NCBI GenBank assembly: GCA_032191485.1
Contig: JAVDOI010000019.1
Coordinates: 967,001 to 1,031,000 of the forward strand
Source: Leptoclinus maculatus
Taxonomy: Eukaryota; Chordata; Actinopteri; Perciformes; Stichaeidae
Length of the DNA: 64,000 bases
Reading direction: 5' to 3'
Positions 1 through 12,731 of this stretch are shown piece after piece. The notes under the pieces are model-generated. The model saw nothing but the letters and a program-made list of their open reading frames with translations, had not been told where the DNA came from and did no database searches. Numbering within the stretch: position 1 is the stretch's first letter; each line of letters starts with the position of its first letter. Both the position numbers and the translations under genes were made by a program.

Positions 1-3000
1 CTAGACTGATTCAAAGACAGAGGCAATGCAGCTACGTAGAACACGATGCTTACATCTTCCTTTAATACACCATGGTTCAAAAGCAATTCGGAACTCTCAA
101 TGATGCTGCTATATTTTCTGGGACATGTGAAGGCTACCATAGCAACAGGTCACCTGAGAACATAAAATGAAGGGAGAATCTGTCAGTCCAGTTACTCTTC
201 TGAATACATCAATTTCAGAGGGTTGTTTTTACTGAGAAGGACTTGCCATGGTAACGGTGGCTACACTTCTTTGGCTCAGAAATCATGAGAACTGAAAGAT
301 GGCTGGTCCATCAGAAGGAAAAAGAGATACCATCTGGAATGTTTCAGCGATAAAGATTTTCCATTTTACATGACTATCCAATTAGTAGCATAAATCAAAC
401 TGTGGATCCCTTTATGTAATGTAATACAGTACAAGTACAAACCTGTCTAGTATAATCAAAGTACAGTTAACAACTCAAAGCGGGCTTCCTTTATTCTTGT
501 GTAGAATGACCTGCTTGGCTGACACAATTCAATGATTTTGCTGCTCAGACTGAATGTAGGATTAGAGGATAATGCACCAAAAAAGCAAGGTTAAAGCTAA
601 ATGGTTCCCCCAGACAATTTTTAATGGACCCAGAATGAAAGAAATCCGTTTCAAATATCAAACCTCTGCAGTGCGGCTCGGCATCAAGGATACAGTCACT
701 TTCTACAGCAGGGGTAGAGGAAATGGGTACTCTAGTGACTCAGCATGGCACTTCCATTAGGTTGAGGGTCTTGTTAGAAACTGATTGTAAAAAGAGTGGT
801 CAGTATCAAAGTGGAAGAGGCCGAGATATCCTGACATAAAAGTCTCGAGCTCCAAAAATGCTGGATCCTACACTTCCCATAATGCAACTCAGTCACTTTT
901 CATTGGCCCTATCATATTAAACACACGTGTCTTTCAAACTCCACACCTGTTGATTCTAACGCAGGCTTCCTGTTATAAATGTTGATGTCTCCAACCCTGG
1001 TGACATCAACAGGGTCAAAAAGCTCCTCCAGAGCCAGAGACATTTTTGAAATTGGGGGAACTTTAATATCCTTAATATATAAACCTCTTATTGGACCTAA
1101 AGCACATTTCTGTTCTTTGCTACTGTAGTGCACCGCTTCCTGCTGGTAATCAAAAACCTTATCTCACTAATCTTATCTCACATTATCGTCATGGTCAGAG
1201 ACTCCACTGAACGTTCCAACTTGCAGTTTGCCAAGTCACGCTGACCTCAAGACGAGCCACGATTGCATCCAATTATCGACCACAAGGGTACAGCTTTTTC
1301 TCCACTCTCTTATTCGCTTTATAAAAGGGCCCGTTTTCAACCTCCAAATCAATTTCCCTCCTTGTTAGTCCCGGGCTACCGAGGAAGCAACGGTAAACAC
1401 CACGTCAGAGAGTGCTCGTTCTACATGACAGGGTGCGTCCGCAATATGAGAAAGTAATTGCACAAGTCAACGACAAAGTTACTTTGGGATTAAGTGTATT
1501 TGTGGGTTATCACGGTAGTTTGTGGGGGAATCAAAATTTCACAGCTGAACCCAAGCCCTTATTCACTTGAATCTCCAGGCCTTGTTCCTGTGCTCCAACC
1601 CTGTTTCTTATGCAGCCTGTCAGAGTATTGCACAAACAAACATTACACCACCAGAGATGAAGCGTCCCAATCCACATTAAAAGGGCTGTACTTTTATCCT
1701 GTCTGCACACGGGAGGCTTGAGGAAACAAAAGCACATTATCTCTTGGTTTGGGGGGGGGGGGGGGGGGGATATTTCAAACAGGATGTGTCTGGATGAGAG
1801 TGGGGCCATTAGGCAGGTTGCATTACCATGGCTTGGTGTTCTAAATATAGTCCACCGGGGCTGAGTTTGTGTGCACTGCCAGATGCCTGGCCTGTTCCTT
1901 GGCCTTGGTAAAGACTGTAGGCCACGAGCCATCTTTTGATCTTTAAAAGGAGGTTTGGGAGAGTCAAACGGATATGTTTTGCTAAGAAAAGGATACCAGG
2001 AAAAGAGCAAGAACTGTCAAATGCATCAAACCTAGGCGGCAACCTCTGGTTCTAAAAAGTGAAGCCAATCCATAAGTAACTTAAACTTGCATTCTCTCTA
2101 ATGTCCATCAGGGGGCGACTCCTCTCTGGCTGCTAAAATAAGTCTGATTGTATAGAAGTCTAGTAGTGAACTTTGATACTCTTTTATAATAGCCAAAAGA
2201 GAGTCAGAGTGTTGGTTTCCATCAAATGCACTCGACATAAACTGAAATCCATCATAACTATCAACCAGACGGCAGATGGTTTCAAGGCATTGTATCTTCC
2301 CTAGTTATGAAAAATGGAAAAGACACCCAGGCCCAATCACAATTGGAAGTTGACTCGAGACAATTAGTTGACAGGCAAGCATAACCACAAAGAAGAGGTT
2401 TTGATGCCACACAACATTGCCAGCGTACAACCAAAAAGGCATCAACCGCTCAACCACGAGTATAGATACTGAATGTGTTAAAGCAACACAAGAGTAGGCA
2501 GACTCCATTGCGATGGGAGAAAGACGTAAAAATGAAGAGAAGAAAAAACAAAACAACAAACCGAAAATGAGTAAGGGCAACCCGCATGCACCAGCTCTCT
2601 CCTGCAGTCTCTCTTAAAGCCGGCGCCTGTTAGCAGAACGTCCAAAATGAGGATGAATGGAGCCGAGAGCTGACTGAGAGGAAAACAACATGACTCCGAC
2701 AATGTCTCGCGGCTCATGTTATTTGTATTGCTGAGCCGTGGTGCTAGTTTAGAGGAGAGAGAGAAGCGGGCTTGTGGCCAAAAGGTCACCAGCTTGAATC
2801 CCCGGACGCGGAAAGGTCGGCGGAGAGAAAGACGGTGACGAACAAACTCCGCTCCCTCGACAACTGCTGTTCAGACGCCCTTAGGCAAGGCACTTATCTG
2901 ACTGAGGTTGCACGAGTTTGAATTACTGCACCAAAGTGTGGCGGTGTTTGTGCACAGTCAGCCTTTTCCTGGACTGATGAAAGGTTAAAAAAAAAAAAAC

Positions 3001-4561
3001 ACTCTGGTGGAACAGAACATCCACCCTCTCAAAGCTCCGGGGGCTGCCAGCTGTCTGACTCCAGGACAAACGGTGGGAAGATCACAAGAGATCCATTTCA
3101 CAAATGAACACAATTAATTTAATCCTAGAGGTTCTGGGGGATTTGGTGTGCTTCTGAAAAACAAAAAGGATTATCGCTGCACTCTCATAGAGGTATCGTT
3201 GGAACCTAAGTAAAAACAAGCCAGCTGAGCGGAGGCCTGAGCCGCCCTCATTCATCAGTCTGTGCCGGCCTGTTTGAAGTGCAGCAGCCGCTAAGTAGTT
3301 ATCTGTGTTCTCCACAAGTAAGATCAAGCACCTGACAGCTATGACCAAGCAACAGTCTTCAAAGAAATGTATATGTACTTTTCGATGCGACAGATACAGT
3401 ATGTTGGCAGTACATATATCCTCTGTGTTTGTTCTGACTTTTGTACCTTTTTGGCTGAAGTTTTTGGATCCGAGTAACAATGTCAGTACTCCAATATCCA
3501 CAGACAGGCTGTTCACAGGATGTGGAGCGGTGTTGTGAGCCGTTGCTTAGTGTCCCACTGGTTTTAGTACTCCATGCTTTTGTCCGAACGGAGGCTAAGG
3601 TGACAAAACAACCCGGTTGCTGCGAGTTTTGACAATCCGGTCATTTGTTGTCACCATAATCTGGAACCATGGCAGTGAAACGGCTTGTGCAGACTACAGC
3701 CCCTCCTTTCTTATCTGTGACTACAGCTGCAGATGATAACCTGAAGGAAAAGTGGGAATCAGTGCTGATATGAACAAACTGGGCTAACTAGGTGGAAAAC
3801 AAACTCGACAGCAGCAAAAATGTTGGTCTTGTGTTTGTAGAATATACGATAATGAAGTTGACGGCTCATCTCCTAGAGACGCCGGCCCTCAGATGTCACC
3901 AGCTGCCGTGAGAAACTCCCACCCGGAGGCTTGAAGCTTAGACGCAGTTTCCACAAATATGTCCACAACGATTTCATCCTCTTTTAGATTGTGCACAGTA
4001 GCTGCAGTATTGTTATACTTCAAATTTAAATTTGACTTTAAATCCATATTCTGCAGTTACTTCCATTTGTGTTTAGCAGTAAGAAATGGTTGCATTGTAT
4101 TTGTAGAAACAGAACACGTACAGTAGGAGAAAGTTGCCCCTCGACTGTGTTGATGGCAGTAATGCATTTAACTGTACACTTTTCTAGGTTCCTTTCTCTC
4201 TGCTGACATGAACAATGTGCTTTTTGTTGCAGAAACTTGAGCGCAACGTCAAGTCTGCATCCATTCTCTGAAACCAAAGGATGAGCCGACACAAATCGGT
4301 CAAAACCAGCTTGCAGTATATTGATCAGAATAGCAGTAGATACTCTTTCAAGTGTCTAATACAAGCTTCTGGCAATCAACACTACACCTGAAGAGCACAC
4401 ACAGTGGAGAACTATTTGACACACCTTCGTCACAACCCGTCAGTCCAAACAAGTACATCTAGATCCACTACTACAGAGGGACTAGTCAATAACGAGGTGA
4501 AACTACAGGGTCTACTAATGGGCCTTTCCCAGCAAAAACCTCCACGCCATCATACACCCAC
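1..4561 (-). other. osbpl8: osbpl8 intron, 5' part (downstream of the ORP5-like first exon)
   Basis: This minus-strand intron continues past the left edge. It should end at the next osbpl8 exon, which encodes the serine/lysine-rich stretch before the PH domain in ORP5 and ORP8, but no such exon could be read here. Open frames at 912-1133, 2305-2789, 3082-3516 and 4038-4292 resemble nothing and lack splice signals at their ends. A 19-base G run lies at 1751-1769. Apart from this I see only unique-looking AT-rich DNA. Confidence 0.6.
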
Positions 4562-4712
4562 CTGGCCGCGAGATGGGCGACAGCTCGTTATAGCCCCCGA
4601 AGGAGGCATTGCGGATGAGTTTGCGTCCGTCCGGGTGCGGGGGCCGGAGCGACGCTGTACCGCCACACGTGGAGAAACGGCGGCGACTCAGCAGGCCCTC
4701 CTCCTTCATCAT
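4562..4712 (-). CDS. osbpl8: osbpl8 alternative first coding exon, ORP5-type N-terminus (partial gene)
   Basis: On the minus strand, two consecutive ATGs at 4712 and 4709 open a 50-codon frame that begins MMKEEGLLSRRRFSTCGG. It continues with a DGRKLIRN motif and NELSPISRP, then stops at a donor reading CCAG|gtgggt. Human ORP5, as I remember it, starts MKEEAFLRRRFSLC and has DPRKLTRN and NELYPLSPGK, so homology covers the whole exon. The exon ends in phase 1, as does the 12,732-12,902 exon, so both can splice to the same downstream exon. It lies 8 kb downstream of the standard ORP8 N-terminal exons, which implies its own promoter. The frame is open upstream into a TG repeat, so the start is chosen by homology. 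The peptide would be the cytosolic N-terminus of an ORP that transfers phosphatidylserine and phosphoinositide at ER-plasma-membrane contacts. An osbpl5 assignment is unlikely given the neighbouring ORP8 exon and zdhhc17. Confidence 0.82.
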
Positions 4713-5250
4713 CACGGGGCCGGCGGGAGCTCCCTCTCCCTCGGCGTGTGCGAGGAAGGGACGGGAGGGACGGGAGAACGCAGAGGAAACCCGGGGGTGG
4801 AAGGTCGAGGGGGGTCGGGGAAACAGTCCGATCCGTCCCACGCAGCTAGTGAACCAAGCGGATAAACCAACCAAAACACACACACACACACACACACAGA
4901 CAGAGTAGCTCAGACACAAAACAAGTGCAGTATGCTGCTTTCCTCTACGCTTCCTTCAGCAGACTGCTCCCTTTCTCCCTCGCACACTCACTCTCTCTTT
5001 CTGCTCTGTGAGCGTCTCCGAAAGCAGCAGCCTGTAAGTACTTAATAACAAATAAGCTGAGCCCCTCCTACTCCCTCTCTTCTGGATGGGTAGGAGAGCT
5101 GCATCTTGAAAAAAAGCCCCCTATGCTCCACATCTCATCTCTCTCTGCTGCTCAATCTCTCGCTACATTTTTTAATGTTTTCCATTCAAGGACTTAAGAT
5201 TCAAAGGGACGCTTCACCGCTTCCCAACGTATTTCAATGGATTATTCACT
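4713..5250 (-). promoter_or_regulatory. Probable 5' UTR and promoter of the ORP5-type osbpl8 transcript
   Basis: The region is moderately GC-rich, especially 4720-4840, and lies directly upstream of the alternative start codon on the minus strand. It contains a TG repeat (AC at 4876-4898 on the plus strand) that would sit in the 5' UTR, and pyrimidine/purine-skewed tracts at 4960-5030. No TATA box or clear initiator was recognised. A possible splice acceptor (minus strand, ttacag at about 5034-5039) means the UTR could also be spliced. The call rests only on the need for a first exon here. Confidence 0.4.
4876..4898. repeat. (AC)n microsatellite
   Basis: There are about 11 AC units, within the likely 5' UTR of the alternative osbpl8 transcript, where the RNA would carry UG repeats. 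Confidence 0.95.
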
Positions 5251-6234
5251 GGGGTCTACAACACCTGTAATCAGATGTAATCTCTCCATTCACTCTTATG
5301 ACATCAGTGGATGATGGCAAAAAAAAAATACAGGAGGATTTGGCTGATAGAAGTTGTTCTTTTTTTTAATGGGCTAAACATCACCATGCTGCTTCTCGGG
5401 AGTCTTAACAGATTTATTTGGTGAGGAGTCGATGCAACAAGCAGATGCATGAGCTCAAGCTGCTACCGGTGCTGCTGCCTTCCAGCTAGTGGCTGACGCA
5501 GAAAGGTAGCAGCTCGTGTGGCTGACGGACAGACCGGCCCAAACAGCAGCATCAGTGCTGTCAGCTAAGGGAGGTGGACAGCAGATCCACTGGGAGTAGA
5601 AAAGCAGAGCTGCAAAAAATTATATTTTTGGATCCAGTTGCCCGCCAAATACGGTCATTCACATGGAGAGAGTTTCACCATTGAAGGTTTGTTTTTGCTG
5701 CCAGTTCGGAAGAGGTGCTGGTTTGCGTGACACTGACGAATAGTTCTTGGAACTATGCTTATCAAATCACAATCCTTTGTCTTGTTTACTCAAACATAGC
5801 TTTCAACCACTTATAGCAAAAGAAAGTCACACTCTTCATACATTTGAATCCACAGTGTTTTACATTATATAATTGCCTTTCTTAATTTACTTATTGTGTT
5901 TGTAACTTTATCACGCTTGTAGTCTGTAAATGGACCACGCTTAAAGTCTGGCAAACACAGTCAGGCTGGTTTCCCACTGTGAAATACATACTGGTACATG
6001 AAGGCACTGTGGTTTAAGGCTCTGTCTGTACAGAGGGACGCTGATTTCTCCATCAATATGAAAGGCTCTAAAGGGGTTGTTGTGTTAACGGCCTTACAAA
6101 CCACGAGGTGCTAATGAACAGCCACGTTAATAGCCGTGAAATGTCCCTTTAGGACACTGACCCTCCTCCTAATCACACTATTCTCTTCATCGCTCAGGTT
6201 ATGCAGCTTGTGAACTGTGACTGCTATGCATCAG

Positions 6235-6239
<5 letters not shown>

Positions 6240-6266
<27 letters not shown>
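6240..6266. repeat. (AC)n microsatellite
   Basis: There are about 13 uninterrupted AC units in the intron. Confidence 0.9.
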
Positions 6267-8229
6267 CCATATTGAATCACAAAACATTGGCTCTATTGAG
6301 GACAGAAGATCACACCAGTGCTCTGTAGACCCTACTATATTCCGCAGACGTTAACCAATCACTTTCAGCCACAGGCCATCGATCAGACCAACAAAGAGCT
6401 ACAGGAAAGTCGATCAATCAAAATTCTAATTCAAGTGGAATATCATCACATTCTCCTTACGTCGTCATACTTCCTATGTACCATATTCAGTTCTGACAGC
6501 TGAGGAGACACGAAGGCCCCGTGTGGTGAGCACTGGTCACTGAGTGCTGCATTGAAGCATGTGCTTCTGCAGTTAAATAGTGCAGAGAGCAGATGCTTTG
6601 TGTGTGACCGAGAAGACATCATTGTTTTTGTTGGCAGATATCTGTGGCACACTTGGGACACAGTCTCAGAGAAACGTTATCTCGGTGGTGCCAATCCAGC
6701 TGCAAGGGCACCAGCGGTTACTGTATCTCTGCAGAAATGAATTGCCATGGCTGGAACTGGGCCTTATCTTTAAGAACCCAATCTGCTGTTGATCCTCCCT
6801 CATATTACCGACATCTTAATATTCCTTTCAGCGGACTTGGAATGTTTTACGCTTTCATTTCAGCATGTTGAAAGACGCAAAGCATCCTGCCGGCACGACA
6901 CCGAACCATGCTACCAACTGTTCGTGGGGACGTTCCAGCCAAGACAGCTTGGAGAAGTAAACAGTGTGATCCTCTCCGGAGCCAACTGATGAATCTTTAA
7001 ACTGATGAATGACCCCAATGTGCTTTAATTAACACAGGTAATTATGATGTTCAGTATGTATAATTCAGATCCCAGACCTCATTAACCTGCTTGCAGAGGA
7101 AAAGCCCATTTCTGCTGCTCCAATGGCATTTGAGAGGCACTTGAGAAACATTGGCTAAGTATAGTCATCATCTGGATCATTTTTCAAGTTATTTCTGGTC
7201 AAGCAAATCCTACACCTCACCACATTCACTGACTGAACAAATAGACCTAATGCACAGTCAAGCATGGCTTTATCCTAGTGTAAACAAACAACTAAAAAAA
7301 AACGATCTGAAAGTGAAAAAAATATTTGAAACTGAAAATATTAAATCTGAAAGTGAAAAATATAAGACCTCAAATATCAAAATATATATGAAAGTGAAAA
7401 ATGAAATGAAATATTTTATTCAAAACAATTCCAGAACTGAATAAAAATTATATTCAACCCAAAAAAACTTTTCATTCCTTTTCCTATTGCTGCGTTCCAG
7501 ACAACTCTGAGGTCGCAATTTTCACAGGTGAAATTTCCAACTACCAACCTACTATTTACAGTGTGCGCTTCCATTGCTGAAATCAGCATAGTTAGCATAT
7601 GAATTCTTGAGTAATAGACACACATTCTATCAAATTAGTTCACCCTAGAGTCCAAGTGGATGCACAAATCACGAGACATTTTTTAAAGGAGCTCATGAGA
7701 AACCATGAAAAACCGTGACTGCAATGCAGACAAACTATGACACAGTAACTCAAGAGCTGCAATCCATTCGATACCATACAGTAATACACACTGCAGTCAC
7801 ATGCAAACAAACATATCTAGTCTTACATAAATGCGACAAGGGGACCCTGTAAGCCTGGGATTAGCTTCTCAACAGAGGCTTTTTGAACACTAGCCTACAG
7901 GTATCTCCTGCTGTAGTCCTCTCCTCCTACTCACTGTAAGAAACAGCCAGACACTTTGAAGAATACAATGATCAAGGGTCTAGTTTCTCTCCACATTTTG
8001 TCAGTAAAAGCCATTTCACCTTGGTGTGATCTTTGTTCTATCCTCACGAGAGCCACCTCACATAGACATTTCACACATACAGAAATCATCACAGGGATGG
8101 GGATTCCACGTGAGCAGGTAGAACTGGGACAACACAGACGTCAAGCGCTAACAAGCACTCCCTTGTCAGTTGGCACTACTGCACACTGTACCTTGCTTTC
8201 CTTCAGGCTAAAACGTAAAAAAAAGTTTG

Positions 8230-8850
8230 CAACGGTCAAGTGTCGACAGGACCCAAATCGTCCAAATCATGCTCGGATCCCCTCCCGCTTTAGATCCAGG
8301 TCGTGTCAGTGCAGGCAAGCCTTCGGCCGTCCGGGCAGAGCTCAGGCCCCGAGGCCGGGATATTCTCCATCACTTTGTCCTGTCCTCCTGTACTTCCACG
8401 GACTCTTCCTTATTCACAGAACACGTCTCGGCTGTCAAGCCTTGTGCCTCTTAGCGCTCAGGCCTCAGCCGCTCATTGGACGAGTGTGAGCGGGAGAAGG
8501 AACGGATTGGCAGTGGCTGAGAGTGGGGATAAGACCAGCCCCCTCGGATGTGGTTAACCCCGTCTGACAGGGCATAATCCCTGAGGCTGAGCCTAAATCC
8601 ATGCTGACCCCCACCTGCTCTCTCGCTCTCCCACCTCACGTTTCCGATCAACTAACTTCCGTTCAAATATATTCTTCATTTCTTCGTTTTGAAATCTCTT
8701 TCTCGGTTCTCTCACTATCTTATTATCTTCACTACATGGTGCTCCCCCCCAGCCACCGCGGCCTCGCTCTGCAGCACAGGTAAGACTCTCCCGTTTACCG
8801 GAGAAGACGACGGCCAGTCAGCGAGAGGCGGTCAAAGCGAGAGCAGCGCC
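8230..8850. promoter_or_regulatory. GC-rich, CpG-containing intronic island of unknown role
   Basis: Base composition changes sharply from the AT-rich surroundings to a CpG-containing segment with an inverted-CCAAT-like attgg at 8,475-8,479. On the plus strand, GCACAG|gtaagactc at about 8,774-8,788 is a strong donor-type sequence. This could be an alternative promoter, an enhancer, or the first exon of an antisense noncoding RNA. No conserved protein was readable on either strand. Confidence 0.3.
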
Positions 8851-10360
8851 AAAGCGGATTGAGGGAGCCTTGTCAAACAACCTCCTGGGTCTATTTTTGG
8901 TTCTCAGTGAGTCATAATGGAAAAGAAGGGCTCACTTGGCAGCCAAACCACGGACACCAGAGTGAGTCTGTGTGTACATGAGGATGCGACAAACACTCGC
9001 CACTCCAGCTCCATTATGAACGTAGTCTGAATCATGAACTAATAATATCAACATCTTACTATAAATAACTTTCTATTACTTGCTATGAAGACCCTAAAAA
9101 ACATCCGGTGCTACAATTACCTTCAGAAGTCATGGTGAGCACCTAAGTGTCTCATGATCTGTCACATGACCTAACGGAGCACTATTAAATCCATTATCAC
9201 AAAATGGAAAGAATGAGGCACCACAACAAACCTGCCAAGGCAGGACCAACACTCACAGACCAGGCAATGAGGGCAGTAACCATAGAGGCAACGAAGAGAC
9301 CAAAGATGACCCAGGAGCAGAGATGACCACAGCCAAAGACTCAAGACTGTTGACTATGCGTCTAGCCCTCTAGTCCTTCAGGTTATTTACCCCCTAGTGC
9401 ATCTAGTGCATTAACACACACACCTAGATATTAATCTGATTATTCCCCAACCTTTGCCAGTAGTTTGATTTAAAAATGTCTGTAAATGTGAAACCAGGTT
9501 GTATTTGGTTACGAAACCCAATTAGTAGAACGTTGTGATTCACCATGATGACGTCAGCTCCTTCTTTAGAGAGGGTAGAGGGAGAATTTGATTACCAGCC
9601 AAACCCCATGTAAAGTAAACAAGAGGGTTTTAGAGAGCGATGTACTCGAGTATAAATATAGCACACTGGCTTCCGTGCTGTTTTGCCGACTCGTGCTTCA
9701 CTGGATGCCGTACTGCTTAGAAGGTGATGTTGCTGGACAGACAAAGGCCACGTCCGCTTGTAGATCTGCTGAATAAGACTAGTGGCCAAAGAGGGGTTTT
9801 TTTCTTTCATTGTACTAATATGAGTCAACTGGACAAAACTGTGTGCAGAACAGATGCAGGACACCTGCACAAAGGGGGACTTCAACTACTACGTTTGTTG
9901 TGAAGTGCATGAAGTCTTCCTCTTGATAAATATACAAACAACAATGACAGAAGCTGGGCATCAGTTAAAAAGCTTTAATAGAAGCTATCGCAAATTGCGT
10001 GCACATACCTACATGTGATGGATATAATGTGTGTTATATGTTGTGTGGAGGTCAAGAAAGAGGGATGTGTATTTATTCCTGTGTTATGCTCACTCCCTCT
10101 TGTGGTTGGATTTAGGTTTACAGCTCTCTTAAAAGTTACCTCAAATGCATTCATGCAGCGGGGTGAAGCTACAGCAGATTGCTGAGAGCGCATACGACAT
10201 GACCTTAAATGTCATGAGCAGCGAGTCTCCGGTTCGTTTCCCGGATGGACTGTTTGCTGCATGTCATTGCTCTTTTCTCTTTTCCCACATTTCCTCTCTC
10301 TCTCTCTCCACTATCATCTTTGAGCTGTGACCCTACAGGTTTAACAACCAAATGTGAAAT

Positions 10361-10620
10361 CAGAATCAGAATCAGAACCGTTTATTGCCATGGTATGTTG
10401 AACATACGAGGAATTTGACATGACGGGAGGTGCATAACATTTAACAATCAACAACAATCAACACAGTGCAAAGTAGAAACATATTAAAATGTACAGAAAG
10501 ATATAAAATAAAGTAAAATATAAAATAAAGTGAAATATAAAATAAAGTGCACAAACAAACAGATAACAGGACTATAAACAAGTGAGATGTAAGTGTAGAA
10601 GGCAACACATTTGCAGTTTG
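10361..10620. repeat. Retroposon-type interspersed repeat, (TCAGAA)n TTTATTGCCA class
   Basis: The sequence reads three TCAGAA units, then gtttattgccatggtatgtt and catacgaggaatttgac, followed by AAAATATAAAATAAAGT-like repeats. I recall this arrangement as a frequent teleost repeat: the tail region of a non-LTR element, here in reverse orientation. The boundary on the right is approximate, and I do not assert a family name. Confidence 0.6.
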
Positions 10621-10817
10621 AGATTTGAAATAGTGGAAGTGCAACTCAGCAGCAATCCCTTTGTTCATCCAATCTAGCAGTGAAGATAAGCCCACACAGC
10701 TTTCACATGTGACCCGCGCTGCTGGCAGAATATGGAACTGGTGAGATGCCCTCTTATCTGGCTCAAAACTACCAGACAACAAGCCAAAAAAATTAAAATC
10801 TACTCGGTTGAGACAAA

Positions 10818-10839
10818 AAAAAAAAAAAAAAAAAAAAAA
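10818..10839. repeat. Poly(A) run
   Basis: There are about 22 A residues. It may be the tail of a retroposed copy next to the repeat at 10,361-10,620, but the boundary is unclear. Confidence 0.7.
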
Positions 10840-11410
10840 GCTGTTGAGTCTTGAGGCATCTCGCCCTGCCCATCACTGGAGGATATATATTTTTGAATTT
10901 CCCATTTTTTAAGCGCTGTCATAACAAAAAAAATACCTGACTAAATGAACCTTTGAACAAAACAGATACAAAGAAAATGTCACTAAACACAGCAGAGAAT
11001 CCACAAGAGGGCGCCGTGACACAAGAACAAAGTCCAAGCAGTGAGACGAGGGGTGATGTAAGACCCTGGCCGGATCTACCCGTGAGCTAATTTCTAGACG
11101 GTTATGCATCCTCCATTTGATCTGTTCCTAATCGGAGGCCCTGTAGTGTGACTCTCATCAGAGCCGTCAATAGCAATCAGGAGACGGTTTACAGCCATGC
11201 AGACAGAATCTGATGGCGTTTTCCAACGGCTCTATAGTGCAACGACAAGAGTCCGATGATGAGGGGTCTGACCTGGTCTTAAGCTTATAGGTCATACACA
11301 GCCGCTATAGTGATCCTATGTGATCTACTGCGTGTAAAACATTCGCTGTCATAGAATGACACAGGTAGCAAAAACTAGAGAACATCGGGATTCGGGCCAG
11401 GGGCACAAAG

Positions 11411-11446
11411 TGTGTGTGTGTATGTGTGTGTGTGTGTGTGTGTGTG
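11411..11446. repeat. (TG)n microsatellite
   Basis: A nearly perfect TG repeat with one TA interruption, lying in the osbpl8 intron. Confidence 0.95.
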
Positions 11447-12731
11447 GGGTGGGCCTCATCATGGAGCCCTGCCATGGACAGACAGACACACAAACACCTG
11501 CAACGTACTCAATATCTCTGATGTGGTAGTTCCCGCTACAGTTGGTGTCTCCAGGAAGACATCTTGCCACGATGACACACAGACTCGCGAGGTGTAAACA
11601 AAGAAGAGAGGATATAAACCTGATCACCCTGCAGGTTTGTGGCAGTGCATCAGTAGACGGACTCATCAAGGGAGCCTGAGTCATAGTTTCTCCAGCAGGA
11701 GTGTCTGGGAAAGGTACAGCCTAAACATAACACTGACCGCTGTCCCGGGGGCAAGTCACATTCATGTGTTTTATCAGGACATTTGCTACAGAGGAACTGG
11801 ACTTCGGCCTTCAGGCTCATCACCAGAAAATGTGAATGTTGGAGATCCCATGCGAATCTGTCACGTGAGGAAGACATCACAGGTAAGGGAGGGATTACTC
11901 TCTTTTAAAGCAACAAAACCGCTGAATGACCTGCATTGAGGAAGTGTACGTGTTATAACTTATGAGCTGAGGACAAAGGTTGTTATTTCAATAGCTTCAC
12001 TTCACTATGAAATCTATGCAGGAAGTGCTGGATTTATTCAACGGGGTAAGAAAGGCAAAGTAGAGACCATAGATATTATTCTGTGGGTTAGAAAAGTATT
12101 TCTGTTACACAGCAAAACTAAGAGCGTCAGAGTGTTGAGTACGGTACAACTAAGTTATTGTAGTTATGTAAAACATTGGTGTGGAAATTAATATTGTGCT
12201 CAATTTACCACGATGACAGGTAAACATGGAAGAAGTACTGAGTTTGCACAGTGAACAGCAAATGAATTAGGCTTATCAGAGCACATGAGGTGATACTAAG
12301 AGACTTCTTACTGAAATATGGTACAATATGCTCACAAAACAGGGAAATTAGAAAACCAGGTCTGTCTGTATTAATAAATAAGAGATAGTTTTTATACTTG
12401 AAGAAAGTAAAGACTCTGGCCACTTGTATTTCTGAATTTACAGTAGCTGTTTTTGTCATAATACTTAGTTTTTCAGTTTTTTAAATAAGCTATTTGTATC
12501 TTCCTGAATTAGAATGTGGTGTGAGTGCAGGTCATGAAAAGCTTAAAAGAGTTGAAGAAGTCATTTATGTATTATATGACGTCCTAAAAAGGAAAAGGTG
12601 TTAAGCTACGAGTATATTTTCATCCAAAAATAATCCATGGAGCTCAGTGTAATACTGCACAAACCAAAGCTGACCTATAAGACAAGTTTAAGCCGGGAAA
12701 TTGCCTGCTTGCGGTGAATGGCGCATCTTAC

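Larger units (their letters stand above)
5251..12731 (-). other. osbpl8: osbpl8 intron between the standard N-terminal exons and the ORP5-type exon
   Basis: This is intron of the long transcript, starting at the donor after 12,732. It holds an AC repeat at 6240-6266, an AT-rich tract of degenerate GAAAGTGAAAA units at 7300-7440, a GC-rich stretch at about 8,230-8,850, a retroposon-like repeat at 10,361-10,620, a poly(A) run at 10,818-10,839 and a TG repeat at 11,411-11,446. The longest frame, 177 codons at 7956-8489 plus, resembles nothing known to me and runs through the GC-rich stretch. I do not regard it as a gene. Confidence 0.6.

Noticed and set aside
1531..2010. 159-codon minus-strand frame
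   Set aside because: It contains a proline run from the 19-base G tract and no known motif. It is not needed by the osbpl8 splice chain.
7956..8489. 177-codon plus-strand frame
   Set aside because: No recognisable domain or motif. It crosses from AT-rich intron into the GC-rich island with no splice logic.
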